From assembly GCA_964386465.1 (NCBI GenBank), contig CAYLTU010000148.1:1-14182 (forward strand): DNA of 14,182 bases, given 5' to 3'. Every line of letters starts with the position of its first letter. The first letter of the stretch is position 1. Below are positions 7,914 to 14,182 of this stretch, piece by piece. Source of the DNA: GCA-2717185 sp964386465 (GTDB taxonomy: Bacteria; Pseudomonadota; Alphaproteobacteria; UBA8366; GCA-2717185). Made by a program: the position numbers and the translations under genes. The notes under the pieces are model-generated. The model ran no database searches. It saw only the letters and a program-made list of their open reading frames with translations, and was not told the DNA's origin.

Positions 7914-9923
7914 TCATGCGTACACTTCTGGATGGGGCCGGGCGACGCGGATAAGCACGTGATCACCCGGCGCGGCGCTGAGAATATCCATGCTGCTGGA
8001 GCTGACAACCACCGTATCGCCGCCGCCGCCGAGACGCGCCCAGGCACGCAACGGCGCCCCCCGGCCCGTCACCAGTTCAATCAGATCGCCGTCGGTGAAT
8101 TCCAGCGTCGCCGCGAGATCCCTCGGGACGATAAACTGCCGCTTTGGTCCATCCGAAAGTTCTTCATCGGTAAGTTCGAGTGCGACCGAGATTCTCGCCC
8201 CGGAAAGCTCGGCGCGCTTAGCCGCCGTCGCCGCGCCATCCACGGAATTACCTGAAATTACGACGCCGTAGCGGTGCATCGCTTCCAAGGCGGTCAGGTA
8301 CGCTTCCGAAACATCCGCCAGCACCTTTTCGGGTTCCCGTTTAAGTGGATCGCCATACCCGCCGCCACCGGCGGTTTCCTCACGCACGATATCGCCCGTC
8401 CGCAGGGCAAAACCCGATACTTTGCCCGGAACGTCCGACGGCGATGTTATTTCACCGTCGCGAATGACCACAAAATGGTTTGCCGCACCGTTCGATCCAC
8501 CCTCCACGCCATGGGGCGGGATAACGTTCTTTTCGGACAACACCGACAGCGCCCCCCGTTCGCCGAGAATACGCACCTCACGCCGAAGGCCGAAACCACC
8601 GCGGAATTCTCCATCGCCACACGCGCTCGTCCGCACTTCGCAGCGCTCTATGCGGAGCGGAAACTGCGCCTCGACCATCTCAACCGACTGGATCGAATTG
8701 AAGTCGCCTTCGTTATAGCTGCGCACCGCGTTCGAGCCATCGGTCCCGGCGGATGCCCCGGTGCCGCCCGCCGGCCATTCATAGTGGATGTAGTTGCTAC
8801 CGCGCGGGTCAGGGCCCGATATGATGATGTGGTTCGCCCCGCCTTTCAGATCGCCAACCGTCATCTCCGGCGCGACCTTGCCCATGGCTGACGCGACGAC
8901 GGAATCGATCAGGTATTTACACTCGGCCATGCCGCCACACGGGGCATCATTCCGGGCATTGATGAATGTCCCCTCTTCAGAGATCACCTTTATCGGGCTG
9001 AACGACCCCTGATTGATCGGCGTCTTCGGATCGAGGAAAGATTTGACGATCGTTCCGACCGCGTTCAACGCCATCGCCGGCCCGCAATTGGTCGGCCCGT
9101 TGGTCTGCGGTGACGTTCCTGTGAAATCGGCGATTATCTCGTCGTCTTTCACAGTCAGCTTCAGATTGAGAACCAGCGGATCCGGGTTGGTGCCGTCGCT
9201 TTCGATGTAGCCTTCGGCGTAATAGTCGCCGTCCGGACGTTCCGCAATCCTGGCCCGAATTTGACGTTCCGACCGTTCGATCAGCTCTTCAACGCCGCCC
9301 AGAAGCCCGGTGCCAAAACGCTTGTACAAGCGCTGTAGATGTTCTTCGGCCTTGCGGCCGGTGCCGAACATGGCGTTGAAATCGCCCAGCCGTTCCGACC
9401 GAGCGCGCATGTTGTTGAACAGCAGGTTCATGAAAGGTTCATTCAGTGTGCCGCGATCGCAGATCTTGGTCGGTTCGATCCGGATGCCCTCCTGGATGAC
9501 CTCGCTGACGCGCCCTGACAGGCTGCCTGGCGTCATTCCGCCAACATCGTTCCAGTGGCAGCGCATCGCCGCAAACATGCCAAGCCTGCCATCGAAAAAT
9601 ACCGGATGCAGCATCAGAACATCGTTGAGATGCGTGCCCCCGGTATAGGGATCGTTGTGCAGGAACAGATCGCCTTCGTTAATGTCGCCCTTGAACTTGG
9701 CGACCACTTGTTGGGTGGAATACGGCACTGCGAAGATATGAATCGGGTGATCCGCCAGCCCCTGTGCAACCTGCCGCCCGTCGGCGGACATCAGTGCGCA
9801 GGAAAAATCATGGCCTTCGTAAATGATCGGCGCATAGGACGAATGAATGATGTTCGCACGCATTTCGTTCACGACAGCGATCAGAGACTCGCGGATAAGT
9901 TCAAGCTGCACGAGATCTTTCAA
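7914..9923 (-). CDS. hyuB: Hydantoinase/oxoprolinase family subunit B
   Basis: HyuB is the partner of HyuA and carries the active site for amide hydrolysis or ketone carboxylation. Family signatures near the N-terminus are SSYAPIIYEGHDFSCAL, LFLHNDPYTGGTHLNDV and MRCHWNDVGGMTPGS. Their His/Asp residues correspond to the metal or active-site region in relatives. Toward the end is the HyuB closing motif ETAGGGGYGDPL. About 100 residues follow this motif, longer than in many HyuB proteins. The open frame extends upstream to a TTG at 9983, but those first 20 residues do not look family-like. Homology begins at about LVQLELIRESL. The TTG at 9923, or a GTG at 9911, is therefore preferred, giving about 669 or 665 residues. 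Both have only weak Shine-Dalgarno sequences, so the exact start is uncertain. It is the first gene of the operon. Confidence 0.94.
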   Translation of the reverse strand: MKDLVQLELIRESLIAVVNEMRANIIHSSYAPIIYEGHDFSCALMSADGRQVAQGLADHPIHIFAVPYSTQQVVAKFKGDINEGDLFLHNDPYTGGTHLNDVLMLHPVFFDGRLGMFAAMRCHWNDVGGMTPGSLSGRVSEVIQEGIRIEPTKICDRGTLNEPFMNLLFNNMRARSERLGDFNAMFGTGRKAEEHLQRLYKRFGTGLLGGVEELIERSERQIRARIAERPDGDYYAEGYIESDGTNPDPLVLNLKLTVKDDEIIADFTGTSPQTNGPTNCGPAMALNAVGTIVKSFLDPKTPINQGSFSPIKVISEEGTFINARNDAPCGGMAECKYLIDSVVASAMGKVAPEMTVGDLKGGANHIIISGPDPRGSNYIHYEWPAGGTGASAGTDGSNAVRSYNEGDFNSIQSVEMVEAQFPLRIERCEVRTSACGDGEFRGGFGLRREVRILGERGALSVLSEKNVIPPHGVEGGSNGAANHFVVIRDGEITSPSDVPGKVSGFALRTGDIVREETAGGGGYGDPLKREPEKVLADVSEAYLTALEAMHRYGVVISGNSVDGAATAAKRAELSGARISVALELTDEELSDGPKRQFIVPRDLAATLEFTDGDLIELVTGRGAPLRAWARLGGGGDTVVVSSSSMDILSAAPGDHVLIRVARPHPEVYA

Positions 9924-9992
9924 GGCGCCCCCGATAATGCCGTGACATTTCTGTCCTATTCGTTTGCTGTGTAACACCTGCAATAATTGATT

Positions 9993-10026
9993 CCAATAAT
10001 ATTTTACATTGCTGTAAAATTATTGG
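9993..10026. promoter_or_regulatory. Inverted-repeat operator candidate in the hyuB/ligase divergent spacer
   Basis: The core ATTTTACATTGCTGTAAAAT (10001-10020) is a perfect 8-bp inverted repeat with a TTGC spacer. Flanking CCAATA (9993-9998) and TATTGG (10021-10026) extend the symmetry, with a 2-base insertion in the left arm. It lies in the AT-rich spacer between two divergently transcribed genes, where the promoters of both must be. The inner TTTAC-N6-GTAAA pattern recurs upstream of the TetR gene. TetR dimers bind sites of about this size, so autoregulation plus control of this spacer is the natural reading. Exact -35/-10 boxes could not be assigned with confidence. Confidence 0.6.
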
Positions 10027-10085
10027 TTTGGCACAGGCTGGGAACTAGAATTAGGCATGACAGACAAACCCCGAAAAGAGATGCC

Positions 10086-11741
10086 GTGATAGAACCCACT
10101 TCGCATGTGGATACCTTTATCCGGGACAACATGCCGGGCTCCGAATTGTCGCCGGAGATGGACTATTCCGTCCTGCCCGTACTCTCCGCTTACCCGCCGC
10201 GCTTCAATGTCGCCGTTGAGCTGATCGATAAACAGGTCACCTCCGGCTACGCCGACAAGCCTGCCCTGATGTTCGGCGACCAAATCTGGACCTACCGGGA
10301 ACTGATGCACCGCGCCAACCGAATCGCCAACGTTTTGGTAGAAGATTACGGGTTCGTTCCGGGTGAACGCTTACTCATCCGTAGCGAAAACCACCCGATG
10401 CTGATCGCCTCCTGGCTCGCCGTGCTGAAGGCGGGCGGCGTGGCTATCACGACAATGCCCGTGCTCCGCGAACGCGAACTGATCTACATAATCGGCAAGG
10501 CAAGGGCCAGGTTCGCGATCTCTCACGACTGTCTTGCCGAGGATATCGACAAGGCCAATGAAAACGCCACCGACCTCGAACATATCCTGTATTTCGGTGG
10601 CAGCCGCGCCGACGGACTCGAGTCTGCCATGAAGGGCAAATCCGACGGCTTCGCCAATGTCGATACGGCCGCCGACGACCCCGCCATAATCGGTTTCACA
10701 TCCGGGTCCACCGGAGCACCGAAGGGAACGCTTCACTTCCATCGCGATATTCTCGCCGCTGCGGATTGCTTCATCGGCCAGATCGTGAAAATCCGCCCGG
10801 GAGACATCGTCTGCGGCAGTCCCCCGATCGCCTTTCTGTATGGGCTATGTGCGTTTACCGCCGATACGTTCCGGTTTGGCGCGACCGCCGTCCTGCTCGA
10901 ACGCGGAACACCGGAAGCTGTGTTGAAGACCATTGAAAATTACAAGGCGACAGTCTGCTTCTCCACGCCATCAGGCTATAAGATGATGCTCGACAAAGCG
11001 CACAATTACGATCTGTCGTCGCTGCGCGAATGCGTTGCGGCCGGCGAGCCGCTGGCGCCCGCAACTTTCAACGAATGGAAAGACATCACCGGCGTCAAGA
11101 TCATCAACGGGCTGGGCATTTCCGAACTGCTTCATATTATCATCTCGACCAGCGGCGACGACATCAGACCCGGTGCTATCGGCAAGGCGATCCCCGGTTT
11201 TCAAGTAAGAGTCGTCGACGACAACATGAATGACGTCAAACCCGACGAGATCGGCCAAATGATCGTTAAGGGCCCGAACGGCTGCCGTTATCTCGACGAT
11301 CTCGACCGCCAGAAAGCCTACATTCATGACGGATGGAACAAGACGGGAGATCTGTGCCGGATCGACGAGGACGGCTATCTCTATTATGAGGCCCGCACCG
11401 ACGACATGATTCTGACCGGGGGCTACAATGTGTCGGGGCTGGAGGTCGAGGCGGTCCTGCTGGAACACCCGAAAGTCAGGGAAGCAGCCGTCGTCGGCAA
11501 GCCTGACCGGTACCGTGGGCAGATAGTCAAAGCCTTCATCGTGCCGTCGTCGAAAGAAATTGCCGACGATGACACTGTTTCGGAGTTGCAGGATTTCGTA
11601 AAATCGCAGATATCCGCATTCAAGTACCCGCGGGCGGTGGAATTCGTCGACGATCTGCCACTGACCGCAACCGGTAAAATCCAGCGCGGCGCGTTGCGCC
11701 AGATCGAACGCGAACGCGCGGAAGAAGCCGGAATCATCTGA
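10086..11741 (+). CDS. AMP-forming CoA ligase of the benzoate/2-aminobenzoate-CoA ligase type
   Basis: This 551-residue adenylate-forming enzyme activates a carboxylic acid with ATP and transfers it to CoA. Motifs are the P-loop GFTSGSTGAPKG (203-214), NGLGISE (341-347), KTGD (419-422), the hinge region around Arg437 (YEARTDDMI), YNVSGLEVEAVL and the C-terminal PLTATGKIQR with catalytic Lys531. The opening SHVDTFIRDNMP closely resembles 2-aminobenzoate-CoA ligase-type proteins, which favours an aromatic or related acid, but the substrate pocket was not analysed. The chosen start is GTG at 10086, with AAGAGA just upstream. The ATG at 10081 is out of frame and stops at once, and the frame upstream to 9987 runs through the operator region and encodes no family sequence. 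It is transcribed divergently from hyuB, so its product probably acts downstream of the HyuAB/aminotransferase steps. Confidence 0.94.
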   Translation: MIEPTSHVDTFIRDNMPGSELSPEMDYSVLPVLSAYPPRFNVAVELIDKQVTSGYADKPALMFGDQIWTYRELMHRANRIANVLVEDYGFVPGERLLIRSENHPMLIASWLAVLKAGGVAITTMPVLRERELIYIIGKARARFAISHDCLAEDIDKANENATDLEHILYFGGSRADGLESAMKGKSDGFANVDTAADDPAIIGFTSGSTGAPKGTLHFHRDILAAADCFIGQIVKIRPGDIVCGSPPIAFLYGLCAFTADTFRFGATAVLLERGTPEAVLKTIENYKATVCFSTPSGYKMMLDKAHNYDLSSLRECVAAGEPLAPATFNEWKDITGVKIINGLGISELLHIIISTSGDDIRPGAIGKAIPGFQVRVVDDNMNDVKPDEIGQMIVKGPNGCRYLDDLDRQKAYIHDGWNKTGDLCRIDEDGYLYYEARTDDMILTGGYNVSGLEVEAVLLEHPKVREAAVVGKPDRYRGQIVKAFIVPSSKEIADDDTVSELQDFVKSQISAFKYPRAVEFVDDLPLTATGKIQRGALRQIERERAEEAGII

Positions 11742-11824
11742 GAATCGGAAAACATGTCGGAAGCGCCTGACCCGCGCTCCGGGAATACGACAACATCGTC
11801 GCGGAATGGTCGCCGGCGGGTTCG

Positions 11825-12814
11825 TCAGGCCCCCGTCATAATCACAACCTTACCGCGGATTTGACGGTCCGTCAGGACCTTGCAGGCCTCGGCGATTTTT
11901 TCCATCGGGAATACCGCTTGTACCGGTACGTGCAGTGTACCTGCCGAGACCATATCGAAAATTTCCGCCTGGACGCGCTGGACCCGTTCCGGGTCGCGAT
12001 CCAGGTACTCCATCCTGTTCACGCCTGTGACGGCGATGTTCTTAAGCAGTGGGTAGTTCACCTTCACCGCCGGAATGGCGCCGCTGGTGAACCCGACAAC
12101 GACGATGCTGCCGCCGAATTCGAGCGCACGGATAGCGCCTTCGAACACGTCGCCACCGACGATCTCCATCACAATCTCGACACCCCCGCCGGTGATCGCC
12201 TTGATCTGCTCGCGGATCGAGTTCTTCAAATCGTCTCCCGACAAATCGATGACATGATCCGCCCCGTTCTTCCGCGCCAGATCTTCCTTTGCCATGGTTG
12301 TCAGCCCGGCAATAACTTGGCACCCCCAGGCTTTGGCGAGCTGCATCGCGGCCAAACCAACGCTGCCCGAGGCACCGGTAACAAGAACCTTGTCGCCCTC
12401 TTTCACATACGCCCGCGCAACCAGCCCAAAATACGCCGTCTGATAGGCGATCCCGATGGCTGCCGCTTCTTCGAACGACACACCATCAGGTATCGGATAA
12501 CAATGCGATTCCTCTGCTGCAACTTCCTGGGCATAGGAGCCGTATTCCACCTGCACCATCGCGCGGTCGCCCACCTTAAAGCGGGTCACACCGTCGCCCA
12601 CCAATTTCACAATGCCGGCGCCTTCCTTGCCGGGCGAAAACGGCAACTGGGGACAAAACTGATATTTTCCTTCCATCACCAGAAGGTCGGGAAAATTGAC
12701 CGCCGCAGCCTTATTTTCGACGACAATCTGGCCCGGGCCTGCCGTAAGCGCCTCCACGTCCTCAATCACAAGATTTTCCGGTGGTCCGAGTTCTTTAGCG
12801 ATAATCGCGCGCAT
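11825..12814 (-). CDS. Zinc-independent MDR oxidoreductase, quinone oxidoreductase-like
   Basis: This 329-residue NADPH-dependent reductase belongs to the quinone oxidoreductase branch of the MDR superfamily. The N-terminal domain has the family pattern AVNFPDLLVMEGKYQ (39-53). The nucleotide-binding motif is GASGSVG (147-153), and no catalytic or structural zinc cysteine clusters are present. The true start is taken as ATG 12814, preceded by AAGGA at a spacing of about nine bases. The frame is open further upstream to 12922, but those 36 residues are unlike the family and cover a palindrome that is more likely regulatory. It lies downstream of the TetR gene on the same strand and converges on the CoA ligase with an 83-bp gap that shows no clear terminator. 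Relatives act on quinones, enals or enoyl thioesters. A role in reducing an unsaturated intermediate is possible but unproven. Confidence 0.93.
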   Translation of the reverse strand: MRAIIAKELGPPENLVIEDVEALTAGPGQIVVENKAAAVNFPDLLVMEGKYQFCPQLPFSPGKEGAGIVKLVGDGVTRFKVGDRAMVQVEYGSYAQEVAAEESHCYPIPDGVSFEEAAAIGIAYQTAYFGLVARAYVKEGDKVLVTGASGSVGLAAMQLAKAWGCQVIAGLTTMAKEDLARKNGADHVIDLSGDDLKNSIREQIKAITGGGVEIVMEIVGGDVFEGAIRALEFGGSIVVVGFTSGAIPAVKVNYPLLKNIAVTGVNRMEYLDRDPERVQRVQAEIFDMVSAGTLHVPVQAVFPMEKIAEACKVLTDRQIRGKVVIMTGA

Positions 12815-12897
12815 GGCAGTCAGTTCCTTGCAATAAGTGCGGCTGTTGGAAGTGTTCCCGTTCGCCATACTATCGGCGGACACGGATTTCACACCTA

Positions 12898-12917
12898 ATT
12901 CTTTACTAGTGAACAAT
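12898..12917. promoter_or_regulatory. Palindrome centred on ACTAGT upstream of the MDR reductase
   Basis: ATTCTTTACTAGTGAACAAT is symmetric at 16 of 20 positions around ACTAGT (12905-12910), of the form ATT-n-TT-n-ACTAGT-n-AA-n-AAT. It lies 84-103 bp before the preferred start of the reductase and within its leader, between that gene and the TetR gene. It does not match the TTTAC-N6-GTAAA sites well, so it may be a site for another regulator or a degenerate one for the same protein. Confidence 0.4.
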
Positions 12918-12978
12918 CTCAATATCAGTGGTTTCGAGGGGAACTTGAATTCACGGCTAATGCGGGTGCCTTGGCGGT

Positions 12979-13602
12979 CTATCCAGCTCGCAAGCTGCGC
13001 AATACCATCCGGTTGTACATTTCGATCAGGTCAGGAACCGGGGTTGATTCTCCGGGCACATACCAACGCGCAACCCAGTTACAAAGACCCAGAATACCCA
13101 GATGGGCGAGGCGCGGATCGAGCGTGGCATCGAACACGCCCTTTCTCTGACCTTCCTCGATGATCGCTATCCACAAATCCTCGTACTCATTCCAGATCGG
13201 CCCCATTTCCGCGAGCACCACTTCGTTTTCGGTGAAATAATCATCACGCAGGGTGATTTTGGATTCCGCGAACCGGTTTTCGAACCGCATCAGCTGATTT
13301 TCGACGGTCCGCCGAATTTTTTCCTCCGGCGTATCGTCGCTTTCGAGAATTTCGCGCGCCCGGTCCCTCAATTGCAGGCCCATTGGCTTGATAATCGTGA
13401 TCAGAATCTGTGTGCGGTTGGGAAAATAGTAATACAACCCTTCCCGCTTGATCCCGACCGCCCGCGCGATGTCATCCAGCGATGTATTCGCGTAGCCCTG
13501 CCGGTGAAACAGATCCCGCGCCACCAGCAGGATTTCTTGGCGCCGGTTCTCCCGGCGTTCCTCGACCGCGGTTCGCGTTTTCGTGGTCGGCACTTTGGTC
13601 AA
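12979..13602 (-). CDS. TetR/AcrR family transcriptional regulator
   Basis: This is a regulator of about 207 residues. The N-terminal DNA-binding domain is typical of TetR: REILLVARDLFHRQGYANTS-like helix 1, then the helix-turn-helix LDDIARAVGIKREGLYYYF at about 42-60. The C-terminal part would bind a small ligand, possibly a pathway acid or CoA thioester. The frame is open up to a GTG at 13695, but that extension would translate through the 13628-13643 palindrome. The TTG at 13602 is preferred because AAAGG lies eight bases upstream and it gives a normal family length. A GTG at 13593 is a second choice without a ribosome binding site. The adjacent palindrome points to autoregulation, and its match in the hyuB/ligase spacer points to control of the catabolic genes. 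The ligand is unknown. Confidence 0.92.
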   Translation of the reverse strand: MTKVPTTKTRTAVEERRENRRQEILLVARDLFHRQGYANTSLDDIARAVGIKREGLYYYFPNRTQILITIIKPMGLQLRDRAREILESDDTPEEKIRRTVENQLMRFENRFAESKITLRDDYFTENEVVLAEMGPIWNEYEDLWIAIIEEGQRKGVFDATLDPRLAHLGILGLCNWVARWYVPGESTPVPDLIEMYNRMVLRSLRAG

Positions 13603-13627
13603 AGCGGTAACCTTTACGGGGGTATCT

Positions 13628-13643
13628 TTTACGTTGGCGTAAA
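13628..13643. promoter_or_regulatory. Candidate TetR operator upstream of the regulator gene
   Basis: TTTACG-TTGG-CGTAAA is a perfect 6-bp inverted repeat with a 4-bp spacer, 26 bp upstream of the preferred TTG start of the TetR gene. Aligned as 20-mers, it matches the 10001-10020 palindrome at 14 positions with the same arm spacing. Its placement suits repression of the regulator's own promoter. Confidence 0.58.
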
Positions 13644-13746
13644 GAATCGCAACGGCATTGTCATATCTGTCGCCAACCAACCATTTGCCGACCACCCGAC
13701 GGCGCCCGCAATATCGACTATTCGGTGACCGGGTTTGTTCCCGAAT

Positions 13747-14004
13747 CTAGAGCGCGGAGGTGTAGCTGATCAGATTGGCTGCCGACTGGAACGCACAGAA
13801 ACGTCTTCTCGGATTCGCCAAATAGCCGGGCGGGGGCAGTTCAGGCGGCTGATAGGCACACACTCGGCCAGGAGGAGCGCAAGAAACATAACCACGGAGA
13901 CCGGCGCCAGGGAGGTTTTCCGCGGCTACTTTGTAGCAATCGTCGTGCGACATGGCGCCGACGGGTTCGGGCACTTGGAAAAGTGCGGTTTCAACAGGCG
14001 TCAT
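13747..14004 (-). pseudogene. Truncated paralogue of the aminotransferase N-terminus
   Basis: From the ATG at 14004 the translation begins MTPVETALFQVPEPVG and continues AMSHDDCYKVAAENLPGAGL. It matches the start of the intact aminotransferase (4459-5787) at 28 of the first 39 residues. After that (about 13885 downward) homology ends and the frame runs through unrelated, Pro/Arg/Cys-rich sequence to a stop at 13747. None of the PLP-binding motifs remain. Many differences change the amino acid, so this is an old, diverged paralogue that lost its body by deletion or rearrangement rather than a recent tandem copy. The homology starts exactly at the ATG. The bases upstream differ from those of the intact gene. 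Confidence 0.75.
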
Positions 14005-14044
14005 CGAGGGCACGCGGTTGTTCTCGGAACTGCGCCGCCCGGTC

Positions 14045-14127
14045 ATGACCAACGCCCCGCAGACGCCGGAGTACTCCGAAATCCGCTTCGCCGGCATCGG
14101 GCCTCAAGGTCCTGCGGACACGCAAGA
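14045..14127 (+). pseudogene. Fragment resembling the N-terminus of a 2-oxoacid:ferredoxin oxidoreductase gamma domain
   Basis: The forward frame from ATG 14045 reads MTNAPQTPE then YSEIRFAGIGPQG. The core resembles EIRFAGIGGQG, the conserved start of the gamma domain of pyruvate/2-oxoacid:ferredoxin oxidoreductases, with one glycine changed to proline. The same frame is open upstream (GTRLFSELRRPV), so the original protein may have begun earlier. Homology stops at about 14127, where insertion-sequence-like repeats begin. The match is short, so this is a tentative call. The segment could equally be chance coding-like sequence. Confidence 0.35.
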
Positions 14128-14182
14128 TGTCAACGGCGGAGTAAATCCAGACCACCAGGGCGGAGTAAAACTAGGCCACTTG
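14128..14182. mobile_element. Probable terminus of an IS21-type insertion sequence (continues beyond the window)
   Basis: The sequence begins TGTCAACGGCGGAGTAAAT and contains two related direct repeats, GGCGGAGTAAATCCAGACCAC (14135-14155, written in two parts as GGCGGAGTAAA and TCCAGACCAC) and GGCGGAGTAAA with CTAGGCCAC (14159-14179), 24 bp apart. A TG-start end with multiple internal terminal repeats is characteristic of IS21-family elements, whose transposase binds these repeats. No transposase gene is inside the window. The assignment rests on this repeat architecture and on recall of similar ends. Confidence 0.55.

Noticed and set aside
10031..10047. TGGCAC followed by AGGCTGGGA looked like the -24 half of a sigma-54 promoter before the ligase.
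   Set aside because: The required GC-containing -12 half is absent at the correct spacing.
11742..11824. Short forward frames between the ligase and the reductase (one starting MSEAPDPRS, another reading LREYDNIVAEW) looked like a possible gene remnant.
   Set aside because: Neither shows a recognisable family motif. The first runs on into the antisense of the reductase, and 83 bp is too little to judge.
11861..12898. Forward open frame of 345 residues opposite the MDR reductase.
   Set aside because: It lies fully antisense to a clear MDR protein, with His/Arg-rich composition typical of a shadow frame.

Overview
The window is about 14.2 kb of moderately GC-rich, densely coding DNA. It looks proteobacterial, probably an alphaproteobacterium: it has a periplasmic TRAP uptake system, HyuA/HyuB enzymes, MDR oxidoreductases, and GTG/TTG starts. 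No ribosomal or other marker gene is present, so the lineage is inferred only from gene content and style. The locus reads as an accessory catabolic island for a small nitrogenous or aromatic acid. Its flanks carry gene fragments and, at the right end, an insertion-sequence terminus.

Left flank (1-1521). No complete gene lies in 1-270, which holds a weak candidate promoter. A forward zinc-dependent alcohol dehydrogenase (271-1314) is followed 30 bp later by the decayed N-terminus of an acyl-CoA ligase (about 1345-1488) with in-frame stops. A former two-gene dehydrogenase/ligase operon has therefore lost its second gene.

Core operon (9923 down to 1522, reverse strand). The order of transcription is hyuB, hyuA, class III aminotransferase, dctP, dctQ, dctM. 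HyuA and HyuB form an ATP-dependent amide hydrolase or carboxylase of the hydantoinase/oxoprolinase/caprolactamase/acetophenone carboxylase superfamily. The aminotransferase resembles glutamate-1-semialdehyde aminomutase and beta-amino acid transaminases. DctPQM is a complete TRAP importer, whose binding protein has a very strong ribosome binding site. Gaps are short (9, 77, 109, 6 and 20 bp), and hairpin-forming repeats lie in the two larger ones.

Divergent and right-hand genes (10086-13602). A forward aromatic-acid-type CoA ligase (10086-11741) diverges from hyuB across an AT-rich spacer that carries a long inverted repeat. Then come a reverse-strand quinone oxidoreductase-like MDR enzyme (11825-12814) and a TetR-family regulator (12979-13602). 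The spacer palindrome and one just upstream of the TetR start share the form TTTAC-R-TTG-S-Y-GTAAA, which suggests one regulator ties the module together.

Right flank (13747-14182). This contains a truncated, diverged second copy of the aminotransferase N-terminus, then a short forward fragment resembling the start of a 2-oxoacid:ferredoxin oxidoreductase gamma domain. That fragment is interrupted by what looks like the repeat-containing end of an IS21-type element running off the window.

Working model (inference): the TRAP system imports a carboxylate-bearing substrate. HyuAB opens a lactam or cyclic amide, or carboxylates a ketone, using ATP. The aminotransferase exchanges an amino for an oxo group, MDR enzymes adjust the redox state, and the ligase activates the acid as a CoA thioester for beta-oxidation-like cleavage. 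The substrate cannot be read from sequence alone.
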